The notes: a model not told the origin generated them from the letters alone. Numbered from the stretch's first letter, positions 9,671 to 18,046 are shown. The stretch: DNA of 64,000 nucleotides from Gloeocapsopsis sp. IPPAS B-1203 (GCF_002749975.1 NZ_PEIG01000005.1:186001-250000); one strand, 5' to 3'. Numbers and translations are program-made.

Positions 9671-10213
9671 TCATGAAATTTGGAAGAATCCATCAGCTGC
9701 GACAGAGGGTAAAAACTTGCGTGTTTCTGGCAGTAATTTTTCCAAAAATAGGACTAGACACCATTGCTCCAAATTATCGAGAAAGGCAATGGAAGGAACA
9801 ACGATCGCTTGAGTTGATGTAGTATTACGAATGAAGTTTGCAGTTGAGCGAGCAATAGTTTTGTGCTTGAAACAGTCTGGCGCATTCTCCAAAGAAAGTG
9901 CAGTCCAAACTTGGGGATTTGTTAGATCAAGAACGTATTCTAACTCAACCCGAAAACGAAACACCTGACGACGGTGAGTTTGGCTAGCTAAGCCCAGAGT
10001 TCGATCGACCTTGAAATGACGCGCATATTCAGCTAAGGCGACATCTTTTTCCTTTGCTAGATACAGTGTTGGTTCCCCAGCAACATTCCAACGATTTTCA
10101 TTGCTCCGACCGCAATATCTAAAGTCGTATACGTCGTATGTCTTACCAGGGTTATCAGGTATATGCCGCACAGCGTATCCAGTCCACGAGGAAATATAAG
10201 TTTGGAGGGGCAT
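9671..10213 (-). CDS. RES-domain toxin (NAD+-degrading family)
   Basis: A 180-residue protein with the RES-domain landmarks: an early Arg in YAVRHIPD, the NRWN segment, Glu in ALAEYARHF, and a later Ser in VVPSIAFLDNLEQW. RES toxins of type II systems deplete NAD+ by an ADP-ribosyltransferase-like activity. It lies 3 bp downstream of an Xre-type antitoxin gene, the standard order for RES-Xre modules. The frame looks intact and is of typical length. Confidence 0.85.
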   Translation of the reverse strand: MPLQTYISSWTGYAVRHIPDNPGKTYDVYDFRYCGRSNENRWNVAGEPTLYLAKEKDVALAEYARHFKVDRTLGLASQTHRRQVFRFRVELEYVLDLTNPQVWTALSLENAPDCFKHKTIARSTANFIRNTTSTQAIVVPSIAFLDNLEQWCLVLFLEKLLPETRKFLPSVAADGFFQIS

Positions 10214-10216
10214 AAT

Positions 10217-10588
10217 CTAAAAGCCCGTTCCCTCATAATCAGCAGCTAAAGTACCAATGACAGTTTCGTATTCACCTAATTGCAGGAGTTCTAAAGCGCA
10301 TCGTCCATTAAATACTGGCAGTGGTGTATTGAGAAATTCTTTTAAACCTTCTGGAGTATAAACCATCAATCCTAACTCTTTAATTTCTTTGAGTTTGGCT
10401 AACCTTGACAGCGTATCTCGATCGCTGGGTCGTCGTTCTCCTTTTTCCCAGCGAGTTACTGTTTTGGTGCTGACTTTCAGCAGCGTACTCATGCGTTCCT
10501 GAGAAATAGCTAATCCTTGACGAATATCAAGTGGATTTAGCCGTTGGCTGTAGTTGGTAAGTGTTGACATATTTTGGCTAGTTTTCAT
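10217..10588 (-). CDS. Xre-type antitoxin of the RES module
   Basis: A protein of about 123 residues. The N-terminal HTH (ISQERMSTLLKVSTKTVTRWEKGERRPS) would bind the operator. The C-terminal MbcA/ParS/Xre toxin-binding domain includes PVFNGRCALELLQLGEYETVI. It neutralises the RES toxin encoded 3 bp downstream. ATG 10588 is preferred over an upstream GTG (10594), though the ribosome binding site is weak for both. A doubled palindrome at 10614-10640 is a likely autoregulatory site. Confidence 0.8.
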   Translation of the reverse strand: MKTSQNMSTLTNYSQRLNPLDIRQGLAISQERMSTLLKVSTKTVTRWEKGERRPSDRDTLSRLAKLKEIKELGLMVYTPEGLKEFLNTPLPVFNGRCALELLQLGEYETVIGTLAADYEGTGF

Positions 10589-10613
10589 AACCACGCTACA
10601 TCTACAATAGCTA

Positions 10614-10640
10614 TTGTCTAGACAAATGTCTAGTCAGACA
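10614..10640 (-). promoter_or_regulatory. Double palindromic operator of the RES-Xre module
   Basis: TTGTCTAGACAA (10614-10625) is a perfect 12-bp palindrome. TGTCT AGTC AGACA (10627-10640) repeats the same half-sites with a 4-bp spacer. Both lie 26-52 bp upstream of the antitoxin start, where an Xre antitoxin would autorepress. The assignment to Xre is inferred from position. Confidence 0.6.
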
Positions 10641-10765
10641 AGCAGGACTGAGGCAAAATATTTAAAAAAGATTGGTAAGCTTTGGAGTTAGGTTTGTTTG
10701 TGGGAAGCGATCGCGGTAAGATTATTGACAATCTTTTGCATAATCTCCCACTACTTCAGTACCTC

Positions 10766-11743
10766 ATGACACAGACTTTCTCTCGAGAGGATTTCATTGA
10801 ACTGTCATATAGTCAGCCTGTTCTAGATAACGGCTTTGAAACGTATCAAACACCTAAATGCCTTGGTGATGGTTATTTTCAGGAGGTAGAGCTTTTTCCA
10901 GGATTGGAACTTGCCATTTATGACAATGAGTATCGCGATGACTTGGTGGTTAAATCCCCCGTTCGCGACCATCCTGTACAATTTTGTATTTTCTTATCAG
11001 GCGTTGTGCATCATGATGACGATTTCCCATCAATAGGAGGCAAATACGGTTACTTATCAGGTAATGGCATTGCCCAGGCAGTTACCGCAAAGTATCAGAA
11101 ATCGCAGCGACAAGTAGGAGTTAGCGTTCACCTCGAACCTGAAATTTTAGAAACATTTCTGGCGGAAGATCTGGAGCAATTTCCGACACATTTAAAGCCA
11201 TTGATCCACAACAACGATTGGCAAGTTGTGTTTTCGCCCCAAATTACCTTAGGTATGCAAGTGGCGACTCAGCGGATTATCAATTCTCCGTTTCAAGGAT
11301 TCACAAAGCGCCTTTATCTTCAGGGAAAAGTTTTGGAACTCTTAGCAATGGTGTTAGATGGGATTTCGGGCGATCCCAACCCAACGTTACCACGCTTCAA
11401 ACCAGAAACAATCGCCCGACTGCATCACGCTAGAGAGATATTAGCAACGCAGTTAGAGAATCCACCGTTATTAACAGAGTTGGCTGTTTTGGTGGGAGTA
11501 AGCGATCGCACTCTGCAACGCGGATTTAGAGAGTTATTTGGCACAACCGTTTTCGGATATTTAACGCATCAACGCATGAAACACGCCGAACAACTCTTGC
11601 GACAAAGCGATCGCACCGTTGCGGAGATTGCGCGGATGGTTGGCTATGCACATTTGGGACACTTTGCTGCTGCTTTTAAGCGTCAATTTGGGATTACGCC
11701 GCGTGAATGTCTGGTAGGAAAAAAGGCGGTTTTGGGATCATAA
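10766..11743 (+). CDS. AraC-family regulator, PchR type (siderophore module 1)
   Basis: A 325-residue regulator with an N-terminal ligand-sensing region (about 1-200) and a C-terminal double HTH (about 225-325). Recognisable motifs are VSDRTLQRGFRELFGTTVFGYL and MVGYAHLGHFAAAFKRQFGITPREC. PchR-type regulators respond to ferric-siderophore and activate the adjacent TonB receptor gene. The chosen start is ATG 10766. A TTG at 10682 would add 28 residues. It lies 76 bp upstream of the receptor gene. A paralogue of the same architecture is at 32960-33943. Confidence 0.85.
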   Translation: MTQTFSREDFIELSYSQPVLDNGFETYQTPKCLGDGYFQEVELFPGLELAIYDNEYRDDLVVKSPVRDHPVQFCIFLSGVVHHDDDFPSIGGKYGYLSGNGIAQAVTAKYQKSQRQVGVSVHLEPEILETFLAEDLEQFPTHLKPLIHNNDWQVVFSPQITLGMQVATQRIINSPFQGFTKRLYLQGKVLELLAMVLDGISGDPNPTLPRFKPETIARLHHAREILATQLENPPLLTELAVLVGVSDRTLQRGFRELFGTTVFGYLTHQRMKHAEQLLRQSDRTVAEIARMVGYAHLGHFAAAFKRQFGITPRECLVGKKAVLGS

Positions 11744-11760
11744 ATGGCGGTTTAGTGGAT
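11721..11760 (+). promoter_or_regulatory. Direct repeat upstream of TonB receptor 1
   Basis: AAAAGGCGGTTTTGGGA (from 11721) and AAATGGCGGTTTAGTGGA (from 11742) are near-identical half-sites 21 bp apart, i.e. two helical turns. This is the geometry AraC-family activators prefer. The first copy overlaps the 3' end of the regulator gene. Confidence 0.4.
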
Positions 11761-11819
11761 AGACTTAGCGTTTTAACTTCTCTACACTACGCCTTATTGC
11801 CTGTTAAGAATTATTTGCA

Positions 11820-14501
11820 ATGAAGCGGGATTTTGGTAATTGGTGTGTGGAGTGTGCAATTAATGTTTGGCGATCGCCTTTTGGTAACAATGCACAATAT
11901 TGGCTGCGTTTGTGGTTGATTTTGATATCCAGTATCAGCAGTGTCTTAGCACTATCACCCGCTGGGGCGCAAGAGGCGAATGCAAAAGATTATTCAACTC
12001 TATCGACTGACATCCGCCAAAGTGAAATAGAACAACCTGCCACAACGCTTAATGAGTGGTTAACTCAAATTGCACAAACAGCAGTCATCCAAATCACAGG
12101 AGTGCAAGCTAATCCCACTGAACAAGGTGTGGAGGTGATTTTACAAACAACTCAAGGCGAACAACTGCAAATTAGCGATCGCAGTGCTGGAAATAACTTT
12201 ATCGCAGATATCCCTAATGCTCAATTGCGTTTACCCAATGGTGAGGCGTTTGTATTTCGCTCTGAAAAACCAGTTGAGGGGATTACTGAGATCGCGGTTA
12301 CAAACCTGGATGCCAATACGATTCGGGTGACAGTAGCGGGTGAAACAGGATTGCCCACAGTAGAGTTATTTGACAGTGACGAAGGGTTGATTTTTGGTTT
12401 GACACCTGCGGTAACGGCAATGCAGCCTGAAGTTGAGCAGCCGACGACGAGTGATACACTTCCAGATGAACCAGCAGCGCAGGGTGATGAGCCAATTGAG
12501 TTAATAGTGACGGGAGAGCAAGATACAGAGTATCGCGTACCGAATGCCAGCGTGGGAACAAGAACTGATACGCCACTGCGCGACATTCCCCAATCGATTC
12601 AGGTCGTACCCCAACAAGTGCTGCGGGATCAAAATGTGACTCGCCTAGAAGAAGCCTTGTCAACTGTGGGTGGGGTAACTCCAGTCTCTTCTCAAAGAGT
12701 AGGGTTCAGCACCTTTATCATTCGAGGCTTTGATAGCCCTAATGATGGAAATTTTCTCAGAGATGGGCTAAGAGACTCCCAAGCACAATGGATACCTGAA
12801 CTCTCCAATATCGAGAGAATCGAAGTTCTTAGGGGGCCTGCTTCAGTTTTGTACGGTGGAGGTTCTCCGGGTGGAACTATCAACTTGGTAACAAAACAAC
12901 CTCTGCGCGATCCCTTCTACGCCATTAATGCCACAATTGGCAGCTACAATTTCTACCGGGGTACTGTCGATTTATCTGGGCCATTGAACGACTCAAGGAC
13001 AGTTTTGTATCGACTCAATGCATCTTATTTGGATAGAGACAGTTTTGTTGATTTTTATAACCAACGTCAATTCTCTATTTCACCTGTATTTAGTTTGGCA
13101 CTGGGCGAGAGAACCAACCTGACCTTGGAAGGCAGTTACACAGACGTAAGCCTTATCAATGATTTTGGTTTGCCAGCAATCGGTACTGTGTTGCCCAACC
13201 CAAATGGGCGCATACCACGCAATCGCCTCACTGCAGAGCCTGACTCTGTTGCTAATCAAACTGCAGTTAGGGTTGGGTATAGGCTGGAGCATCAATTTAG
13301 CAACAACTGGTCATTACAAAATGCGTTTCGAGCAACAGTCAGAACAGTCAGAGCAGACGAGAATGTTTTTTCTACTAGTCTTGCTGACGACAATCGAACT
13401 TTGAATCGTGGAAGTTTTGGAGCTGATAATCGTAATAATGATTACGACTTAGCAGTCAACCTTATTGGCAGATTTTCAACTGGCTCAATTGACCATCAGC
13501 TAGTCTTTGGAGTCGATCTAGCTAGGAGAGAGGAGTTCGGTCGAGGCTTTGGTGGGACTGCTGCCCCCCTTGACCTGTTTAACCCTGTGTATGGACAGCC
13601 TCGTGGCCCTCAGACGCTTAACCGTGATGAAAATACCTTAACGGATGCATTAGGTATTTATGTTCAAGATCAAGTGACGCTAGCAGACAATCTCAGATTA
13701 TTAATGGGCGGGCGTTTTGATCTGTTTGAAGAAACCAATCAGAATTTTCTGGCAGATACCAGCACCAGTCAATCGGGTCAGGCATTCAGTCCGCGTATCG
13801 GTATTGTTTACCAACCCATCGAACCCATTTCCCTCTATGCCAGCTACAGTCGCTCATTTGACCCAGCTTTCAGCACTTCCTTTGAAGGAATCAGCCAATT
13901 TCAACCAGTGCGTGGTACTCAGTATGAAGTGGGGGTCAAGGCAGATGTGAATGACAGACTTTCGGCAATCCTTGCCTTTTATGATTTGACCCGCTCCAAC
14001 GTGATAACGCCTGACAATAGGCCCGGTGTACCCCCAGGCTTTTCGATTCAAACTGGAGAACAGCGCAGTCGAGGCGTAGAACTCACTGCACAAGGCGAAA
14101 TTCTGCCAGGATGGAACATCATTGCGGGCTATGCCTATACTGATGCCAGAATCACCCAAGACAACACATTTCCTGTAGGTAATCGGTTGAATCTTGTGCC
14201 TGAAAATTCCTTTAACCTGTGGACAACCTACCAAATTCAGCAAGGTGTGCTGCAAGGTTTAGGATTTGGTGCAGGATTGTTCTATGTTGGAGAGCGGCAA
14301 GGTGATTTAGTCAATAGCTTTCAAGTCCCCAGCTACCTGCGGACAGATGCAGCAATTTTTTACAATCGCGATCGCTTCCGCGCCGCCCTTAATTTCAGAA
14401 ATTTGTTCAACGTAGACTATTTTGAATCCGCTTTCAATCTACGTCGAGTTTATCCAGGCGAACCATTTACAGTGCAAGGAACAATTTCATGGGAATTTTG
14501 A
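11820..14501 (+). CDS. TonB-dependent siderophore receptor with AMIN domain (module 1)
   Basis: An 893-residue outer-membrane receptor. It has a signal peptide (about 1-50, ending in AGAQEA), an AMIN domain (about 90-195), a TonB-box/linker, a plug domain (TDTPLRDIPQSIQVVPQQVL, about 245-355), and a 22-strand beta-barrel ending in the aromatic GTISWEF. This AMIN-plug-barrel arrangement is typical of cyanobacterial ferric-siderophore receptors energised by TonB-ExbBD. It overlaps nothing essential and is followed by the binding-protein gene. A close paralogue is at 29217-31784. The siderophore is unknown. Confidence 0.93.
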   Translation: MKRDFGNWCVECAINVWRSPFGNNAQYWLRLWLILISSISSVLALSPAGAQEANAKDYSTLSTDIRQSEIEQPATTLNEWLTQIAQTAVIQITGVQANPTEQGVEVILQTTQGEQLQISDRSAGNNFIADIPNAQLRLPNGEAFVFRSEKPVEGITEIAVTNLDANTIRVTVAGETGLPTVELFDSDEGLIFGLTPAVTAMQPEVEQPTTSDTLPDEPAAQGDEPIELIVTGEQDTEYRVPNASVGTRTDTPLRDIPQSIQVVPQQVLRDQNVTRLEEALSTVGGVTPVSSQRVGFSTFIIRGFDSPNDGNFLRDGLRDSQAQWIPELSNIERIEVLRGPASVLYGGGSPGGTINLVTKQPLRDPFYAINATIGSYNFYRGTVDLSGPLNDSRTVLYRLNASYLDRDSFVDFYNQRQFSISPVFSLALGERTNLTLEGSYTDVSLINDFGLPAIGTVLPNPNGRIPRNRLTAEPDSVANQTAVRVGYRLEHQFSNNWSLQNAFRATVRTVRADENVFSTSLADDNRTLNRGSFGADNRNNDYDLAVNLIGRFSTGSIDHQLVFGVDLARREEFGRGFGGTAAPLDLFNPVYGQPRGPQTLNRDENTLTDALGIYVQDQVTLADNLRLLMGGRFDLFEETNQNFLADTSTSQSGQAFSPRIGIVYQPIEPISLYASYSRSFDPAFSTSFEGISQFQPVRGTQYEVGVKADVNDRLSAILAFYDLTRSNVITPDNRPGVPPGFSIQTGEQRSRGVELTAQGEILPGWNIIAGYAYTDARITQDNTFPVGNRLNLVPENSFNLWTTYQIQQGVLQGLGFGAGLFYVGERQGDLVNSFQVPSYLRTDAAIFYNRDRFRAALNFRNLFNVDYFESAFNLRRVYPGEPFTVQGTISWEF

Positions 14502-14530
14502 CCCTATCCCAACCCTTACTAAGGGGGGTA

Positions 14531-15508
14531 ATGCAGAGACTTCGCAAAATCGTTGCCAGATATAAGCATCTGCCACTATTTCTAGCAACAATAACCATTT
14601 TAGTCGTCCCAGCCTGCCACAGTGATACGTCGCAACTTAAGCAAAATCAAACCTACTTAGCAACAACTCGAATTGTTAACCATGCTTTAGGTGAAGTCGA
14701 GATTCCAGTTAGTCCTCACAGAGTTGTCGTTTTACATGATCACTTACTTGCTTGTGTTATGGAATTGGGTTTTAAGCCAATTGGATCTACTTATAATGTC
14801 TATGGCGAGGATAATCAGTATTTTCGAGGAATTCCATCTGAATGGACTGATAGCATCGCGAAAGTAGGTGTTAATGATCAACCTTCTTTAGAAGCAGTTC
14901 TTGATCTTGCTCCTGATTTAATTTTAGGTCGAGATCTAGGTAATTCAGTTAACGAGATGTACTATAAGCAACTGTCGGCAATCGCGCCTACAGTAATAGT
15001 CAAAGATAGCGAAGGTTACTTGTCTCAATCTAAATACATTGCTGAGATTTTAGGAAGAAGCGATATTGCAGAAAAACTTCAAATTGAGTATGAAGATAGA
15101 ATCCAAAACCTACGGCAACAATTAGCAGAAAACCTAAGTAATATCACTATATCTGTGATTAGTTCCGTTGGTGGTGGAAACTTTGTGACTTTTTCTGCAA
15201 ATGATATTTATGATCAGATTTTTAATGAAATAGGTTTACGCCGTCCACCAATTCAACAAAATCAAAAGGAAATCAGATTAGTACATAGCATTGAGACTCT
15301 ACACGAACACGACGCTGATGTTGTGTTTGTTAGAAACTTCGGGGAAAGCCCTGATAAATTTCTATCTTTTTTAAAACAGCCTCTTGTGTTACAGCTTCGA
15401 GCGGCACAAAATAACCGAGTGTATGAAGTACATTGGCTTGGTGGAAATTATTTAGTAGCTAATCGAATTATTGATGATTTATATAAATATCTTGTCCATA
15501 AAGATTAA
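14531..15508 (+). CDS. Fe-siderophore ABC transporter substrate-binding lipoprotein (module 1)
   Basis: FecB/FhuD-like class III periplasmic binding protein. The signal peptide ends in lipobox VVPAC, and two Rossmann-like lobes are joined by a long helix (PHRVVVLHDHLLACVMELGFKPIG...LEAVLDLAPDLILG). ATG 14531 follows AAGGGGGG and gives a clean lipoprotein signal. An in-frame ATG at 14489 overlaps the receptor stop by 13 bp and might allow translational coupling. The protein would pass ferric-siderophore from the receptor to an inner-membrane permease, which is not encoded here. Confidence 0.88.
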   Translation: MQRLRKIVARYKHLPLFLATITILVVPACHSDTSQLKQNQTYLATTRIVNHALGEVEIPVSPHRVVVLHDHLLACVMELGFKPIGSTYNVYGEDNQYFRGIPSEWTDSIAKVGVNDQPSLEAVLDLAPDLILGRDLGNSVNEMYYKQLSAIAPTVIVKDSEGYLSQSKYIAEILGRSDIAEKLQIEYEDRIQNLRQQLAENLSNITISVISSVGGGNFVTFSANDIYDQIFNEIGLRRPPIQQNQKEIRLVHSIETLHEHDADVVFVRNFGESPDKFLSFLKQPLVLQLRAAQNNRVYEVHWLGGNYLVANRIIDDLYKYLVHKD

Positions 15509-15550
15509 ATTATTAATTTTTGTTTATAAATAATAGGAGTTAGAAAATAA

Positions 15551-16070
15551 ACTAAAGTTTATTTTTCCGGCAATTGTGCAAAAATTGAAAATAATAAGTA
15601 TAATCTATTAATAGAAAGTGCAAAATTTACCGATCAAAATAATTTTTCTGCCCTGTGAACTCCAAAAAGACATTTTTACTCATTTGGAGGGCTTTATTCC
15701 AACCCATCCTTAACTTGTACAGCACTAATAATGGTTACTAAACAAATTCAATTACGTGCTGGTAGTGTTGTCATGCCACTGCATAATCCAGTACAAGTAG
15801 CTGAAGAATGGTCTGTAGTTGATAATCTTTCTATGGGAGAGTGGCAATTGGTTTTGCATCAGGTTGGACTGTAGATGACTTTGTACTTTCTCCTGAAAGT
15901 TATGCCAACCGCAGAGAAACAATGTGGGTGGAATTCAAACAGTCCAAAAGCTTTGGGAAGGTGAACAAGTTGAACTCAAAGATGCGGCTGGAAACGCTTT
16001 TAAAGGGAGAACTTTTCCACGACCAATACAACCAAAGCTACCAACTTTAAGATTTTCCTGGAGTGGCAAT
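15551..16070 (+). pseudogene. Decayed LLM flavin monooxygenase (MupA/Atu3671-type, NRPS-associated)
   Basis: Conceptual translation across three frames recovers the N-terminal half of a luciferase-like FMN monooxygenase. Frame 1 reads YNLLIESAKFTDQNNF, a TGA (15656) where the family has Trp, then TPKRHFYSFGGLYSNPS and QIQLRAGSVVMPLHNPVQ. The frame shifts near 15830 to give FASGWTVDDFVLSPESYANR, and again near 15928 to give GIQTVQKLWEGEQVELKDA. Similarity fades after QPKLPT near 16050, next to the toxin-antitoxin island. This LLM subfamily is known mainly from nonribosomal peptide clusters. It lies directly after siderophore uptake genes, so it is likely a relic of siderophore biosynthesis. 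Confidence 0.85.
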
Positions 16071-16122
16071 TGTTGAGATGCGATCGCTTCTGCAATGTAA
16101 ACTGTTTTGAAACTGCTTTCAA

Positions 16123-16461
16123 TCAATGCAAAGGCATTTGTTCAACGATCGCCTGGGCGATTAATAAGCGATCAAATGGTCGATGATGATTTGGCAGCAT
16201 TTCTAAAGCGTAGATGTGTTCAGTCAAAATTGATAAAAGCTGCAAGTCGTTTACTTGTCGCTGACTCTCAATCAACTCCGAAAGTGGTAAATCAAAATTC
16301 AACTTCCCAAGCTGAAGCTTGATTTGCATCTCCCATATACTCACAATACTCAGAAATATCTCATGCTCTCTATCAACAAACAAACTCGTAACCCGTTCAG
16401 ACGAACTATTTGGCTCAAAGATAATCCAAATTAAGGTGTGCGTGTCCAGTAATAATCTCAC
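16123..16461 (-). CDS. VapC-like PIN-domain toxin, short C-terminus
   Basis: A PIN-domain ribonuclease with acidic residues in MRLLLDTHTLIW, SIWEMQIK and PFDRLLIAQA. The GTG at 16461 overlaps the antitoxin stop as GTGA and gives the standard MRLLLDTH start. An ATG at 16476 would add five atypical residues. The protein stops after EQMPLH, about 15-20 residues short of typical members, which continue into an S/T-x-D...F strand. A short similar stretch (LIESSFKTV) lies just downstream in another frame, so a frameshift may have clipped the tail. Activity is uncertain. Confidence 0.75.
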   Translation of the reverse strand: MRLLLDTHTLIWIIFEPNSSSERVTSLFVDREHEIFLSIVSIWEMQIKLQLGKLNFDLPLSELIESQRQVNDLQLLSILTEHIYALEMLPNHHRPFDRLLIAQAIVEQMPLH

Positions 16462-16700
16462 GATTCTCCCGTCCAAAAATCCTCAGGAAGTGGATCGTTG
16501 AAATCCTCGCTGATCCAACCCTTGCCTTGATGAAGTCCTAGCACTCGTGGTTGCTTTACCGCTGCTTGTTCATATTGAGATGCACCATATTTTTGATGCA
16601 AAAATTCCACAAAATCAATCACTTGCTGTCTCTGCTCAGGTGGCAGCGCCTGCAGTTGCCTCAATAACGTTTGGGGCAATGTTGTAGTTTGGGAATTCAT
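16458..16700 (-). CDS. DUF2281 antitoxin (VapB-like)
   Basis: An 80-residue protein with the helical LPPEQRQQVIDFVEFLHQKY motif of DUF2281 antitoxins and an acidic C-terminus (ISEDFNDPLPEDFW) that would occupy the PIN active site. It overlaps the toxin gene by 4 bp (GTGA). The intact pair order, antitoxin then toxin, is standard for type II modules. Confidence 0.8.
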   Translation of the reverse strand: MNSQTTTLPQTLLRQLQALPPEQRQQVIDFVEFLHQKYGASQYEQAAVKQPRVLGLHQGKGWISEDFNDPLPEDFWTGES

Positions 16701-16829
16701 GAATCACCTCTGGAGGCTTGATGAATTTATCCTAAATTAATTACAGGATGCTTCTTTGTCAGGATGACACCGCTTGAAGTGCTGACTTCTCATTTTATCT
16801 GGCTTTTACGAGACTATGGATTTTATGGG

Positions 16830-16947
16830 ATCTGACTCATGATGATCGCTTACACTATCCCTAAGTCTATGCCTAAACGCAAGTTAATCTTGCGATCGCC
16901 ACAGTCTCTCAACATTATTGAAGTCGTAAACGGCTGATTGTGCGATC
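16830..16947 (+). repeat. 118-bp direct repeat copy A flanking the HicA cassette, with micro-ORF
   Basis: It is about 95% identical to 17453-17573. It holds a 32-codon frame (16839-16937) ending KRKLILRSPQSLN then IIEVVNG. The two copies bracket exactly the HicA/DUF1902 gene pair. Differences between the copies in the ORF are four substitutions and one in-frame 3-nt indel. Besides this copy, the 16701-16984 spacer shows nothing recognisable. Confidence 0.75.
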
Positions 16948-16984
16948 GCTTCTTGAGTTCGCCACGATTGTCAACCTGCTGATT

Positions 16985-17182
16985 TCAAAATGCTTTAGGC
17001 AATCCTGCTTGCTTCAAAACTGCGTTAGCCGTATGCCGCGATTTAATTAAACCATCTACAACAAAATACCGCTGTGTAATGGGACTGTACCAAATTTCAT
17101 GATCTCCTTTACCCTGTCGTTCAAAATAGCAACTTGCCTCTATCAACAGTTTCTTTAGCTGCGGAGTAAATGACTGACTCAT
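16985..17182 (-). CDS. hicA: HicA-type mRNA interferase toxin
   Basis: A 65-residue dsRBD-like HicA toxin. The catalytic His lies in RQGKGDHEIWYSP (His28), followed by the basic strand and helix KSRHTANAVLKQAGLPKAF. HicA cleaves mRNA independently of the ribosome. It starts on the base after the stop of the DUF1902 partner gene, so the two are translationally linked. The cassette lies between two direct repeats. Confidence 0.85.
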   Translation of the reverse strand: MSQSFTPQLKKLLIEASCYFERQGKGDHEIWYSPITQRYFVVDGLIKSRHTANAVLKQAGLPKAF

Positions 17183-17449
17183 TTAAGACGCAACCTCGAT
17201 CAACTCTTGTCGGTGACTTGTCAGTTGCAATTCAATTGAATCTGTATCTGGAGTCACAAGACGATTAAGCAGAATAAGCTCTAGGACTATACTTCGGAGT
17301 TTCTGCATTAAAGCCTCGATCGTCTCAGCTTCAGTTACTAATCCTGGAATATCTTCACTCGTTGCAACCCAGACAGCAGCTTCTACATCCCAGAACGCCT
17401 CAACTTTGTAGATCATTTGTGCCATTGCTAAATTCTGCAATGCTTTCAT
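17183..17449 (-). CDS. DUF1902 (HicB-like) antitoxin
   Basis: An 88-residue HicB-like protein: IYKVEAFWDVEAAVWVATSEDIPGLVTEAETIEALMQKL is the DUF1902/HicB fold that binds HicA. It is the upstream partner of the HicA toxin with zero spacing. Start ATG 17449 is used. Internal ATGs at 17425 and 17416 would also keep the domain. The end of repeat copy B lies 3 bp upstream of the start codon, so the repeat supplies the promoter region. Confidence 0.8.
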   Translation of the reverse strand: MKALQNLAMAQMIYKVEAFWDVEAAVWVATSEDIPGLVTEAETIEALMQKLRSIVLELILLNRLVTPDTDSIELQLTSHRQELIEVAS

Positions 17450-17452
17450 TGT

Positions 17453-17573
17453 ATCTGACTCATGACGATCGCTTACACTATCCCCAAGTCGATGCTTAAA
17501 CGCAAGTTAATCTTGCGATCGCCACAGTCTCTCAATAACATTATTGAAGTCGTAAACGGCTGATTGTGCGATC
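17453..17573 (+). repeat. Direct repeat copy B flanking the HicA cassette, with micro-ORF
   Basis: This is the 121-bp partner of 16830-16947. The micro-ORF here is 33 codons (17462-17563), one Asn codon longer. It is transcribed away from the toxin-antitoxin genes if expressed. It includes the likely promoter of the DUF1902 gene. No ribosome binding site is conserved between the copies. Confidence 0.75.
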
Positions 17574-17704
17574 TCACTCTGAAATCAAATCAATTATTGA
17601 ATTGCGATGTCACAGACTCTGCGAGAAGGCTTCGCCAATGCGTCTACGCATAACCTAACTCTCGAATCTAAATCTTATTCACTTCCACAAATAGGTAAGA
17701 TCAA

Positions 17705-18046
17705 TTAAAGGCTCTGTCTAATTGCAGTGATGACAATCTTCAGAGGTGGAATACCTTCTTTGACAGTAGACCAAACAACAGCGACATCAACTCCCTAATA
17801 TTCATGTACCAAAATATCTCTCATGCCAGCGATCGCACGCCAGGAAATTTGAGGATATTTTTTACAAATTTTCTCAGGGATTTTCTTAAGGGCTTCCCCT
17901 AAAATTTCAATGGATTTGATAACAGCTAAAACTTTCTCTCGGTTTTGTTGGAATTGATTAAAGTCAACAGCATTAGTGAAGGTTTCGATATCAGCAATTG
18001 CCTCCAAAATATCATCGAGATACTATGATAGAGAGCGTTTGGTCAT
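17705..18046 (-). pseudogene. hepT: HepT (HEPN toxin) with two in-frame amber codons
   Basis: One continuous 113-codon frame starts at ATG 18046 (ATGA overlap with the upstream antitoxin) and ends with TAA at 17705. It reads MTKRSLS-stop-YLDDILEAIADIETF...ISWRAIAGMRDILVHEY-stop-GVDVAVVWSTVKEGIPPLK. Both interruptions are TAG (after codon 7, and at 17795-17797 right after the HEPN motif region RDILVHEY). Apart from these stops the frame is full HepT length. HepT is an RNase-type HEPN toxin controlled by a MNT nucleotidyltransferase. This copy is almost certainly silent. Confidence 0.9.

Noticed and set aside
10682-10765. TTG start adding 28 residues to the AraC regulator
   Set aside because: No ribosome binding site; the family begins near the ATG at 10766.
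12221-12663. Overlapping antisense frames inside TonB receptor 1
   Set aside because: Codon bias shadow of the receptor.
14489-14530. ATG of the binding protein overlapping the TonB receptor stop
   Set aside because: The ATG at 14531 has a better ribosome binding site and gives a standard lipoprotein signal. The overlap occurs in both modules because it falls on the conserved WEF/WQF codons.
15841-16050. A 69-residue open frame as a separate gene
   Set aside because: It is the second-frame part of the decayed monooxygenase.
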